Positions 8,641 through 15,437 of a stretch of DNA of 48,268 bases are shown in pieces. The stretch's first letter is position 1. The number at the start of each line of letters is the position of its first letter. This stretch comes from Chromatiales bacterium (GTDB taxonomy: Bacteria > Pseudomonadota > Gammaproteobacteria > Thiohalomonadales > Thiohalomonadaceae): assembly GCA_003251535.1 (NCBI GenBank), contig QKFD01000047.1:1-48268 (forward strand), written 5' to 3'. Below the pieces are notes generated by a model, which did not search any database, was not told where the DNA came from, and saw only the letters and a program-made list of their open reading frames with translations. The translations under genes and the position numbers were made by a program.

Positions 8641-8823
8641 CTACTTCCCGTCCTGGGAGGGGGCGGTTGAGGGTGTGTCGGCGGAGCTGGCTGCCGCGGG
8701 GCGTTTGAAGAGGTTGGCGAGTAGTAGCAGTGCCGCTGCACCCACCACCAGACCGCCCGCCAGGTCGAATAGGTTCTTCTTCACGCCGTGGTGGTGCATG
8801 TAGCCACCGCTATTGGTCGCCAT
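8641..8823 (-). CDS. 60-residue His-containing single-span membrane protein
   Basis: The N-terminus MATNSGGYMHHHGVKK carries a short histidine cluster that could bind metal. One membrane helix (DLAGGLVVGAAALLLLANLF) follows, then a Ser/Ala-rich tail. The start overlaps the end of the upstream gene by 14 bases. The helix has the same V/I-G-A-A-A-x-L-L core as its operon neighbours. Function unknown. Confidence 0.7.
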   Translation of the reverse strand: MATNSGGYMHHHGVKKNLFDLAGGLVVGAAALLLLANLFKRPAAASSADTPSTAPSQDGK

Positions 8824-9151
8824 GCCTCGCCTCCTGCTGCGTCCAGTGGTGGAAGCCGTAGAGCAGGGCGGCGCCGCTGGCCAGCATCACCCCGAGGCGC
8901 GCCACCCCCTGCTCCGTCACCGTATTGGCCAGGGCGCCGGCGGTGGCGGTGGCAACGGCGCTGGCCACCGCGGTTCGGCCACTCTCCCAGAGGGCCGGGC
9001 CGAGCGTGGTGTGACCGCTCTGGACAGCGTGCAGCTCACGGGCCAGGGCCACTGAACCGCCCACCACTGCACCCAGGGTGGCCAGCTGCATCACGGCAGC
9101 GCAGCCATCGGCGGCTGCCGGGGGGTAGGGGGTGTAGTAGGGATCACTCAT
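8810..9151 (-). CDS. Small membrane protein with two or three hydrophobic segments
   Basis: The likely start is ATG 9151 (MSDPYYTPYPPAAADG), because it matches the Pro/Tyr-rich N-termini of the neighbours; ATG 9178 would add nine basic residues inside the upstream gene. The 113-residue product has hydrophobic Ala/Gly-rich helices (MQLATLGAVVGGSVALA, AVASAVATATAGALANTV, GVMLASGAALLYGF) and an acidic His-containing end. It overlaps the preceding gene by eight bases. No recognised family; operon context suggests a ferrosome-type membrane component. Confidence 0.7.
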   Translation of the reverse strand: MSDPYYTPYPPAAADGCAAVMQLATLGAVVGGSVALARELHAVQSGHTTLGPALWESGRTAVASAVATATAGALANTVTEQGVARLGVMLASGAALLYGFHHWTQQEARHGDQ

Positions 9152-9734
9152 GGCTCGCTTCCGGGCTGTTACCGCCAAAGGCGCGGCTCACCCCCTGCTT
9201 GGCCTTGGCGCCGGTACGGAATAGCGCCTGTTGTACCCCGCTGTTGGTCAGGAGCAGGACCGCGGCGGCGCCGATGGCGGCCCCTTTCCAGAATTCGGTA
9301 TCGCTGAAGTCGATCAGCCGACTGAGGCTGGTCAGGGCGGAGTCACTGGCTGTGCCCTCGCTGGCGGCAAGCGGGCGGCCTGGCGCATAGGCGTTCGGCG
9401 GCGGTACTCCGTTGGCAGGGGCTGGGGCGGCGTGGCCATGGCCCCAGGGTGGTGGGTAGCCCATGGGCGGATGGCCGGCCCAGTGGGGGCCAGCTGGGTA
9501 GGGCTGGCCCTGCGGCGGGAGCTGGCCGACGGGGAGCGGTTGGGGTGCCCAGGTGGCCTGCTGTTGGCCCGGCTCGTAGGGTGGCGCACCTTGTGGCAGG
9601 GGGGCGCCACCTACGCCCGCGGTGGTCTCGGTGGCTGGTTGCGGGGCAGCGGCCATGCCGCCTTGGCCATAGGCGGCGCCGGTGGCTCCCCCTGTGGGGG
9701 GGGCGCCAGCGGCGCCGTTGTTGTGGTCACTCAT
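9144..9734 (-). CDS. Gly/Pro-rich small membrane protein, paralog-like to 8159-8590
   Basis: 196 residues. Residues 1-130 are rich in Gly, Pro, Ala, Gln and Tyr and should be disordered. Then comes FWKGAAIGAAAVLLLTN, nearly the same span as in the 8159-8590 protein, and a basic C-terminal helix (GAKAKQGVSRAFGG). It has the strongest ribosome site of the operon (AAAAGGAGGT, about seven bases before ATG 9734), which suggests an abundant product. A low-complexity tail on a small membrane anchor resembles the design of organelle-surface proteins, but no known family can be named. Confidence 0.75.
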   Translation of the reverse strand: MSDHNNGAAGAPPTGGATGAAYGQGGMAAAPQPATETTAGVGGAPLPQGAPPYEPGQQQATWAPQPLPVGQLPPQGQPYPAGPHWAGHPPMGYPPPWGHGHAAPAPANGVPPPNAYAPGRPLAASEGTASDSALTSLSRLIDFSDTEFWKGAAIGAAAVLLLTNSGVQQALFRTGAKAKQGVSRAFGGNSPEASHE

Positions 9735-9748
9735 GGATAGACCTCCTT

Positions 9749-10105
9749 TTAAGGGTGGGTGGGATCAGATGCTTTGGGCGAGGTGTCGGGGGGCGCTGGC
9801 CTTAGGTAGTGCGTCAGCAGTGCCTGCGCCTCATCGTCGCTGCCATGGATCAGCTGCTCCCAGAGATGGCTGGGGAGCTGGGTTGGGTCGTAGTGGATGA
9901 CGGCGGTGGCGGCCGCGGCATTGATGCGGATCTCGCCAATCCCGGGGAGCTGGCCCACCGCCGTGCGCATGGCGCCGGTATCGAAGCCGCGCAGGCGTTG
10001 CAACAGCGGATTGGTGAGCCGCAGCCGTATCCGCCCCGGCAGATGGTGGGCGATGGTGAGGTGGCGGCGCAGGGCCAGTAGGTCGCTGTTCGGTTGTGGG
10101 TCCAT
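9749..10105 (-). CDS. HMA-like (HMA_2-type) protein with LPGRIRLR motif
   Basis: 118 residues. It has HHLPGRIRLRLTNPLL, GIGEIRINAAAATAVIHYDP and a charged Pro-rich tail. The fold pattern is that of heavy-metal-associated domains, but the CxxC metal site is replaced by the LPGRIR loop, as in the N-terminus of the ATPase at the operon end. It is the first gene after the divergent Fur-like region. It is probably a partner or regulator of the ATPase; HMA-like proteins with a GR motif occur in ferrosome clusters. Whether it equals FezC cannot be decided from sequence alone. Confidence 0.75.
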   Translation of the reverse strand: MDPQPNSDLLALRRHLTIAHHLPGRIRLRLTNPLLQRLRGFDTGAMRTAVGQLPGIGEIRINAAAATAVIHYDPTQLPSHLWEQLIHGSDDEAQALLTHYLRPAPPDTSPKASDPTHP

Positions 10106-10191
10106 GGTGGGGCTCGGTACTTGGGGTGGTGGAGTCTTACCCGGTGGTGGCGGGTTCAGCGGGCCTTAGCCGGGGGGAATAGGATGTCGCC

Positions 10192-10210
10192 GTATAAGCT
10201 AATCATTATC
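10192..10210. promoter_or_regulatory. Candidate Fur box
   Basis: GTATAAGCTAATCATTATC matches 14 of 19 positions of the Fur consensus GATAATGATAATCATTATC, including the last ten without a break. It sits midway between the two iron operons, so both could be repressed by Fe-Fur. Confidence 0.65.
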
Positions 10211-10278
10211 ATTTGCTTGTGCAAGAGGGCGATATTCAGCGACTACCCCCTTGCATCCGAGGGGCACAAAGGATATAC

Positions 10279-10297
10279 AATGCGAACTGTTCGCATT
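10279..10297. promoter_or_regulatory. Perfect 9-1-9 palindrome, Fur-family-like operator
   Basis: AATGCGAACTGTTCGCATT is a perfect inverted repeat 28 bases before the plus-strand HMA-like start. Its layout equals the Fur-family 19-mer AATGAGAATTATTCTCATT (15 of 19 positions match). It could be a second Fur site or that of another metalloregulator. Confidence 0.5.
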
Positions 10298-10324
10298 TAG
10301 TTTCCGATTTTGGAGAGCTTACCC

Positions 10325-10654
10325 ATGTACGTCCACCACGTTCCCGGCAGATTGCGGATCAGCCACGTCAGCTTCCGCTGTGCGCCGGCCAGGGCCGAGG
10401 CCCTGGTCGCCCTCCTTGACGAGGTGGCAGGGGTGCGCTCTGCCGCCATCAACCCCAAGGCCGGCAGCATCACCATCCACTACGACCCGCAGCGCCAGAG
10501 CCGGGCCGGGCTGCTGCTGCTACTGGAGCAGTACGGTTGTCTCGGGGTGGATCGGCCGGCCTCGGCCGCGGGTCTGGGTACCCTGTTTGGGCGGGCGTTG
10601 ATGGGGGCGTTGGCCCAGCGCACCGCCCACTCCATCGTGGGAGTGATCCTCTGA
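10325..10654 (+). CDS. HMA-like (HMA_2-type) protein with VPGRLR motif
   Basis: The start ATG 10325 (MYVHHVPGRLRISH) follows GGAGAG by seven bases; an upstream TTG frame start at 10310 is less likely. 109 residues: an HMA-like fold (HHVPGRLRIS, GVRSAAINPKAGSITIHYDP) and a hydrophobic C-terminal segment (LFGRALMGALAQRTAHSIVGVIL). The CxxC site is missing, as in the divergent homolog. Its stop overlaps the feoA start (TGATG). Being first in the feo operon suggests it links iron uptake with the neighbouring ATPase. Confidence 0.75.
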   Translation: MYVHHVPGRLRISHVSFRCAPARAEALVALLDEVAGVRSAAINPKAGSITIHYDPQRQSRAGLLLLLEQYGCLGVDRPASAAGLGTLFGRALMGALAQRTAHSIVGVIL

Positions 10655-10917
10655 TGGTGCTGGGGAACGAGGCAGTTCAGGGCGAGCAGCACCCCTTTCC
10701 GCTGGCGATGGCGGGGGAGGGGGAGGCGCTGCGGATCGTCGGTTTGCGGGCTGGGCGCGGGGCCGATCGGCGCCTCACCGAGCTGGGTCTCAATGTGGGG
10801 ACTGAGGTGGTGGTGCGGCAGCGGCAGCCGGGAGGTGGTCTGGTGGTAGGGCGGGGTGAGGTGCGTCTCGCCCTGGGGGGCGGTATGGCCCACAAGATTT
10901 TGGTGATCCGCGCCTGA
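10654..10917 (+). CDS. feoA: FeoA-type SH3-like protein (first copy)
   Basis: The start ATG 10654 overlaps the previous stop. The 87-residue product has EALRIVGLRAGRGADRRL, TELGLNVGTEVVVRQRQ and GEVRLALGGGMAHKILV, the SH3-like barrel of FeoA, an activator or partner of FeoB. The region before residue 15 is not conserved. It is followed by a second feoA-like gene, then feoB. Regulation is probably by the divergent Fur-like region. Confidence 0.88.
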   Translation: MVLGNEAVQGEQHPFPLAMAGEGEALRIVGLRAGRGADRRLTELGLNVGTEVVVRQRQPGGGLVVGRGEVRLALGGGMAHKILVIRA

Positions 10918-10948
10918 GAAGGCGGGTGGTTGGGTAGGAGTGTGTCGA

Positions 10949-11185
10949 ATGAGTATGCGTCTGAAAGAGTTGGCCGTTGGTGAGCGGGGCCGGGTATTGG
11001 GGTACGACGCGGGGGGGCGGATCTATCGCAAGAAACTGCTCTCCATGGGGCTGACGCCCGGTACCGAGTTTGCCGTGGTGCGCTGCGCCCCGATGGGCGA
11101 TCCGCTGGAGCTGCGGGTGCGCGGTTTCGCCCTCAGTGTGCGCAAGGAGGAGGCGGCGGCGCTACTGGTGGAGCGGCAGCCGTGA
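10949..11185 (+). CDS. feoA: FeoA-type SH3-like protein (second copy)
   Basis: The start ATG 10949 (MSMRLKELAVGERGRV) has AGGAG eight bases upstream. 78 residues with RKKLLSMGLTPGTEFAVV, PMGDPLELRVRGFALSVRKEEA, a textbook FeoA. This copy is closer to the standard family pattern than the first. The feoB GTG start overlaps its stop (GTGA), indicating coupling. Two FeoA proteins before FeoB occur in various bacteria. Confidence 0.92.
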   Translation: MSMRLKELAVGERGRVLGYDAGGRIYRKKLLSMGLTPGTEFAVVRCAPMGDPLELRVRGFALSVRKEEAAALLVERQP

Positions 11186-13533
11186 GCGCCGCCTACACCA
11201 TCGCCCTGGTGGGCAACCCCAACTGCGGTAAGACCACGCTGTTCAATGCCCTCACCGGCTCCAAGCAGCAGGTGGGTAACTGGCCTGGGGTCACCGTCGA
11301 GCGCAAGGTGGGTTACTACCGCCACGCCGACGGCCAGGTGGAGGTGGTGGATCTGCCGGGCACCTACTCCCTGGATGTGACCGATCACGCCATCTCGCTG
11401 GATGAGAAGATCGTCCGGGACTTTGTCCACGCCAGCGAGGCCGATCTAGTCGTCAACATCATTGATGCCTCCAATCTGGAGCGCAATCTCTACCTCACCT
11501 CGCAGTTGGTGGAGAGTGGCACGCCGCTGGTGGTGGCGCTCAACATGATGGATGTGGCCGCTGAGCGCGGTATGAAGGTCGATGTGGCGCAGCTGGCGGC
11601 CACCCTGGGTTGCCCAGTGGTGCCGCTGGTGGCGGCCGCTGGCCAGGGGGTGACCGATCTCAAACAGCTGCTCCAGCAAGCGGCCGCCCGCCCGCCCCAT
11701 CCCACCGCGGAGATCCGCTACGACAACGAGTTGGAGCGGGCCATCGCCAGCCTGTCGCCGCCGCTGGAGGCGGTGGCCAAGAGCCATAAGACCCCGCTGC
11801 GCTGGCTCATTGTCCGACTACTGGAGGGGGACGATTTGGCACTGCGCCTGGCCACCGAGGCGCTCGGGAGCCGACGCGACGATATCCTCCAACCGCTGCA
11901 CGAGGCGCTGGGGGAGGATATCGACATCATCGTGGCGGATGGGCGTTATGGCTTCGCCAACCGGGTGGCGCAGACGGTGGTGCAGCGCCAGGGGGAGATG
12001 GGCCGGGACCTGACCGATCGCATCGACCGGGTGGTACTCAACCGCCTCTTTGGCATCCCCATCTTTCTGTTCGCCATGTATCTGATGTTCATGCTGACCA
12101 TCCACATCGGCGGCGCCTTTATCGACTTCTTCGATATGTTTGCCGGCGCCCTGTTTGTGGATGGCTTGGGGGCGCTGCTCACGGCGGCCGGTGCCCCGGA
12201 GTGGTTGACGCTACTGCTGGCCGATGGGATCGGTGGTGGCATCCAGGTGGTGGCCACCTTCATCCCGGTGATCGGTTTCCTCTACCTGTTCCTCTCGGCG
12301 CTGGAGGACTCCGGCTATATGGCGCGGGCCGCCTTCGTCATGGATCGCTTCATGCGTTGGGTGGGTCTGCCGGGCAAGTCGTTTGTACCGCTGATCGTCG
12401 GTTTTGGCTGTAATGTCCCGGCCATTATGGCCACCCGTACCCTGGAGCATCAGCGCGATCGCATCATGACGGTGGTGATGGCGCCATTCATGTCGTGCGG
12501 GGCGCGGCTACCGGTCTATGCGCTGTTTGCCGCCGCCTTCTTCCCGGTGGGGGGGCAGAACGTGGTCTTCGGGCTCTACCTCATCGGGATTGCCGTGGCG
12601 ATCCTGACCGGCCTGCTCCTAAAGCACACCCTGCTACAGGGGGAGGCGACCCCCTTTGTCATGGAGTTGCCGCCCTACCACCTGCCCACCTGGAAAGGGG
12701 TATCCCTGCGCACCTGGGACCGCTTGAAGGGGTTCATTGTCCGTGCCGGGCGGGTGATTGTGCCGATGGTGCTGGTGCTCAACGTCCTTAACGCAGTGGG
12801 GACCGATGGCAGCTTCGGCAATGAGGAGAGTGACAACTCTATCCTCAGTGAGTTGGGCCGTGACCTCGCGCCGCTCTTCTCGCCCATGGGGCTCAATGAG
12901 GAGAACTGGCCTGCCACCGTGGGGATCTTCACCGGTGTGTTGGCCAAAGAGGCGGTGGTGGGCACCCTCGACGCCATGTACACCGCCTTGGCCGAGGGGG
13001 ATGCCGCGGCAGCGGGCGAGGCGACCGAGGAGGCCCCCTTTAACCTGACGGCCAGCATCGGGGCCGCCTTTGCCACCATCCCGGCCAACCTGACTGACGC
13101 CGTGGCGACCTGGGCCGATCCCCTCGGCCTGAGCGTGGGGGAGATCGAGTCGGTGGATGGTGCGGCCGCCGAACAGGGGGTGGCTACCGGTACCTTCGGG
13201 GCGATGGTGGCGCGCTTTGATGGCGCAGCAGGCGCCTTCGCCTATCTGCTCTTCATCCTGCTCTACGCCCCCTGTGTGGCGGCCATCGCCGCGGTCTATC
13301 GTGAAACCAGTGCCGGTTGGACGCTGTTTGTTGCGGGTTGGACCACGGGAGTCGGCTACGCCACGGCAACGCTCTTCTATCAGGTGGCCACCTTCGCCCG
13401 CCATCCGCAGGCGTCGATGGGTTGGATTGCGGGGATCGTGCTGGTGCTGCTGGGGCTGTTTGTCGGTCTGCGGTGGTGGGTCCGGCGGCGGGTAGGGCTG
13501 TTGGGCGAGCCACTGCCCTCTTGTGCACAGTGA
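11182..13533 (+). CDS. feoB: Ferrous iron transporter FeoB
   Basis: 783 residues, GTG start. The N-terminal G domain has GNPNCGKTT (11-19), DLPG (57-60) and NMMD (121-124). A GDI-like helical part follows, then about ten membrane helices with the Gate motifs around FGCNVPAIMATRTLE and MSCGARLPVY, and LAKEAVVGTLD. FeoB moves Fe(II) across the inner membrane and needs GTP hydrolysis. The length is normal for the family; a negatively charged Ala/Glu-rich stretch (AEGDAAAAGEATEEA) is a loop insert. Co-transcribed with feoA and feoC. Confidence 0.97.
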   Translation: MSAAYTIALVGNPNCGKTTLFNALTGSKQQVGNWPGVTVERKVGYYRHADGQVEVVDLPGTYSLDVTDHAISLDEKIVRDFVHASEADLVVNIIDASNLERNLYLTSQLVESGTPLVVALNMMDVAAERGMKVDVAQLAATLGCPVVPLVAAAGQGVTDLKQLLQQAAARPPHPTAEIRYDNELERAIASLSPPLEAVAKSHKTPLRWLIVRLLEGDDLALRLATEALGSRRDDILQPLHEALGEDIDIIVADGRYGFANRVAQTVVQRQGEMGRDLTDRIDRVVLNRLFGIPIFLFAMYLMFMLTIHIGGAFIDFFDMFAGALFVDGLGALLTAAGAPEWLTLLLADGIGGGIQVVATFIPVIGFLYLFLSALEDSGYMARAAFVMDRFMRWVGLPGKSFVPLIVGFGCNVPAIMATRTLEHQRDRIMTVVMAPFMSCGARLPVYALFAAAFFPVGGQNVVFGLYLIGIAVAILTGLLLKHTLLQGEATPFVMELPPYHLPTWKGVSLRTWDRLKGFIVRAGRVIVPMVLVLNVLNAVGTDGSFGNEESDNSILSELGRDLAPLFSPMGLNEENWPATVGIFTGVLAKEAVVGTLDAMYTALAEGDAAAAGEATEEAPFNLTASIGAAFATIPANLTDAVATWADPLGLSVGEIESVDGAAAEQGVATGTFGAMVARFDGAAGAFAYLLFILLYAPCVAAIAAVYRETSAGWTLFVAGWTTGVGYATATLFYQVATFARHPQASMGWIAGIVLVLLGLFVGLRWWVRRRVGLLGEPLPSCAQ

Positions 13534-13557
13534 GCCAACGGGTAGGGGAGAGGGCAC

Positions 13558-13794
13558 ATGATACTGTCGCAGTTGAGTCGTCACCTCGAACAGCAACGTC
13601 GGGTCGCCTTGGCTGATCTCGCCTGCCGCTTCGGCACCTCGCCCGATGCGGTGCGGGGGATGCTCAGCGTCCTAGAGCGCAAGGGGCGGGTGCGCAAGGT
13701 GGCCCTGAGTGGCGGTTGTAGTAGTGGCTGTTGCAAGTGTGATCCGGTCGCACTGGAGGTGTATGAGTGGGTGAACACAGAGCTGGAGCACTAG
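13558..13794 (+). CDS. feoC: FeoC-like winged-helix protein with four clustered cysteines
   Basis: 78 residues. The first part is a winged-helix pattern (ILSQLSRHLEQQRRVALADL, PDAVRGMLSVLERKGRVRKV). It ends in GGCSSGCCKCDP, with Cys54, 58, 59 and 61, the Fe-S-binding position of FeoC. FeoC is thought to regulate or stabilise FeoB. GGGGAGAGGG lies before ATG 13558. The next gene starts one base after its stop. Confidence 0.9.
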   Translation: MILSQLSRHLEQQRRVALADLACRFGTSPDAVRGMLSVLERKGRVRKVALSGGCSSGCCKCDPVALEVYEWVNTELEH

Positions 13795-13795
13795 G

Positions 13796-14791
13796 ATGAG
13801 CGAATGGGCCCACGATCTCCGCTCTTGGCAGCACTCCCACGAGTTTGGGCTCGATCGGGAGCAGGGGGCGGAGCGGCGTACCCGCTACGTGGTCTTGCTC
13901 ACCTTCGTCACCATGGTGGTGGAGTTGGCGACCGGCTGGTGGACCGGCTCCATGGCGCTGCTGGCCGATGGTTGGCACATGGGGAGCCACGCGGCCGCCC
14001 TCGGCATCAGCGCCTTTGCCTACGCCTTCGCCCGACGACGGGCGGGTGATCGGCGCTTCACCTTTGGCACCGGCAAGGTGCCGGTACTGGCCGGCTTCTC
14101 CAGCGCCCTGCTGCTGGGGATCGCCGCCCTCTGGATGGCCGTAGAGTCTTTGCAGCGGCTGGTGGAGCCAGTGACCATCCACTATGCGGAGGCGATGGCG
14201 GTGGCGGCACTGGGGCTGCTGGTCAACCTCGCCAGCGTCTGGCTGCTGGGGCATGGTGACGATGGCCATCATCACCACCATCATCATGACCATGACCATG
14301 ACCATGACCATGACCATGACCATGACCCCCATGCCGTCGATCACAACCTGAAGGCGGCCTATCTCCATGTCTTGGCGGACACCTTCACCTCGCTGCTGGC
14401 AATCGTGGCGCTGGGGGCGGGGATGGGGCTGGGTTGGACCTTCCTGGATCCACTGATAGGTCTGGTGGGGGCCGCGGTCATCGCCCGCTGGGCCTGGGGT
14501 CTGGCGCGGGAGTGTGCCCAGGTGCTGCTGGACGCCGAGGACCACGGGGCGACTGCACAGCAGATCCGCGGGTTGATGGCGGCGGAGCCGGACTGCGAGG
14601 TGGCCGATCTCCACCTCTGGCGCGTGGGGCCGGCCAGCCGGGCCTGCATCCTCTCGCTGGTGACCCACCGGCCCGCCATGGTGGAGCACTACCGTCGGGT
14701 GATCGGTGCGATCCCAGGGATTGATCACCTGACCATTGAGATCAACGAGTGTCGCCACCAACAGTGTTTAGATCAGTTGGATAAGTCGTGA
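13796..14791 (+). CDS. CDF-family metal transporter, DmeF-like, with His/Asp repeat loop
   Basis: 331 residues, six membrane spans. SMALLADGWHMGSHAAALG and HVLADTFTSLLAIVAL carry the two HxxxD-type metal sites of cation diffusion facilitators. The start (WAHDLRSWQHSHEFG) and span 2 resemble DmeF (Co/Ni exporters). The loop between spans 4 and 5 has seven histidines then seven Asp-His steps. Its place after feoC is unusual for DmeF and suggests iron or manganese as cargo, either export or loading of an internal store. Substrate is inference. The C-terminal cytosolic domain (EVADLHLWRVGP) is normal. Confidence 0.88.
   Translation: MSEWAHDLRSWQHSHEFGLDREQGAERRTRYVVLLTFVTMVVELATGWWTGSMALLADGWHMGSHAAALGISAFAYAFARRRAGDRRFTFGTGKVPVLAGFSSALLLGIAALWMAVESLQRLVEPVTIHYAEAMAVAALGLLVNLASVWLLGHGDDGHHHHHHHDHDHDHDHDHDHDPHAVDHNLKAAYLHVLADTFTSLLAIVALGAGMGLGWTFLDPLIGLVGAAVIARWAWGLARECAQVLLDAEDHGATAQQIRGLMAAEPDCEVADLHLWRVGPASRACILSLVTHRPAMVEHYRRVIGAIPGIDHLTIEINECRHQQCLDQLDKS
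14285..14326 (+). repeat. Seven tandem CATGAC hexamers coding for (His-Asp)7
   Basis: Seven perfect copies of CATGAC in frame. Such a pure hexamer array is prone to slippage, so copy number, and with it metal-loop length, may vary between strains. Confidence 0.9.
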
Positions 14792-14833
14792 GGCGGGCGA
14801 CGGTGCCTGCCCACACCTATGTAAGGAGTCCCT

Positions 14834-15394
14834 GTGTCGACATCGTTGGCTACGGTATTGAGTGAGGCGTTGGATGATGAGTACAAGGCGCGGGCCACCT
14901 ATTACCAGGTGTTGCGCCAGTTCGGGCCTGTGCGGCCATTTACCAACATCGTGCAGGCGGAGGAGCGCCATGTGCAGGCGCTGCTACCACTGTTTGCCCG
15001 CTATGGCGTGAGTGTGCCGGCGGATCGCTGGGCCGGATCGGTGGCGCCGCTTGGCTCACTGCTGGAGGCAGCACAGCTCGGTGTCAGCGCCGAGATCGAG
15101 AATGCCGCGCTCTACCAGCGTCTTCTGGCGGCCACTGCCACCTACCCCGATGTGCAGCGGGTGCTGCGTAACCTGCAACGCGCCTCCCAGGAGCACCATC
15201 TACCTGCCTTCCAGCGGGTGGTGGCCCGCTACTCCCAAGGGCGGAGTGAGCGCTATGCCGCCCCCCTACTGCCCGCTCTCACCCCCTGGTCCAGCAGCAG
15301 AGGTGGCGATGCTGTCGATAGTGGTTGCGGCGGCCATCGGCATGGCGCTGGTTGGGGGGGTGGTGGGGGCTGCGGTAGACGCGGGCGTTGGTAA
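14834..15394 (+). CDS. Ferritin-like DUF2202-type protein
   Basis: GTG start with AAGGAG upstream (the preceding in-frame ATG is followed by a stop). 186 residues. Residues 8-145 form a four-helix bundle pattern with DDEYKARATYYQVLRQFG, VQAEERHVQALLPLF, SAEIENAALYQRLL and ASQEHHLPAFQRV, giving Glu/His ligands for a di-iron site. The tail is Gly/Cys/His-rich (HRHGAGWGGGGGCGRRGRW) and looks unlike a folded domain. Another frame over the tail also codes well; see findings. Probably an iron oxidase or store working with Feo. Confidence 0.8.
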   Translation: MSTSLATVLSEALDDEYKARATYYQVLRQFGPVRPFTNIVQAEERHVQALLPLFARYGVSVPADRWAGSVAPLGSLLEAAQLGVSAEIENAALYQRLLAATATYPDVQRVLRNLQRASQEHHLPAFQRVVARYSQGRSERYAAPLLPALTPWSSSRGGDAVDSGCGGHRHGAGWGGGGGCGRRGRW

Positions 15395-15416
15395 GCGTAT
15401 CCCTGACACCAATTAG
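15309..15416 (+). CDS. Possible 35-residue membrane peptide overlapping the DUF2202-type gene
   Basis: In the frame overlapping the end of the previous gene, ATG 15309 opens MLSIVVAAAIGMALVGGVVG, a Gly-zipper hydrophobic helix, ending GKRIPDTN at 15416. AGGTGG lies too close to the start for a good ribosome site. It may be real, the original C-terminus after a frameshift, or chance. It resembles the small-span proteins of this island. Confidence 0.3.
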   Translation: MLSIVVAAAIGMALVGGVVGAAVDAGVGKRIPDTN

Positions 15417-15437
15417 ATCCCAGACAGGAGAGATCCC

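Larger units (their letters stand above)
10106..10324. promoter_or_regulatory. Divergent promoter region between ferrosome-like and feo operons
   Basis: 219 bases separate the two operons. It holds one Fur-box-like site and one 19-base palindrome, listed separately, and no gene. A/T-rich segments typical of promoters lie around 10190-10310. Confidence 0.6.

Noticed and set aside
8788-9390. 200-residue plus-strand frame in the small-protein operon
   Set aside because: Arg/Pro-rich antisense shadow of real minus-strand genes with start sites and overlaps.
12634-13596. 320-residue minus-strand frame under feoB
   Set aside because: It lies fully opposite a strongly conserved gene, and its composition fits a shadow frame.
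14281-14335. CRISPR-like array
   Set aside because: The repeats are six bases with no spacers and encode His-Asp in frame.
13664-14761. 365-residue minus-strand frame under the CDF gene with Met-Val repeats
   Set aside because: The Met-Val repeat is just the antisense reading of the CATGAC array; no independent evidence.
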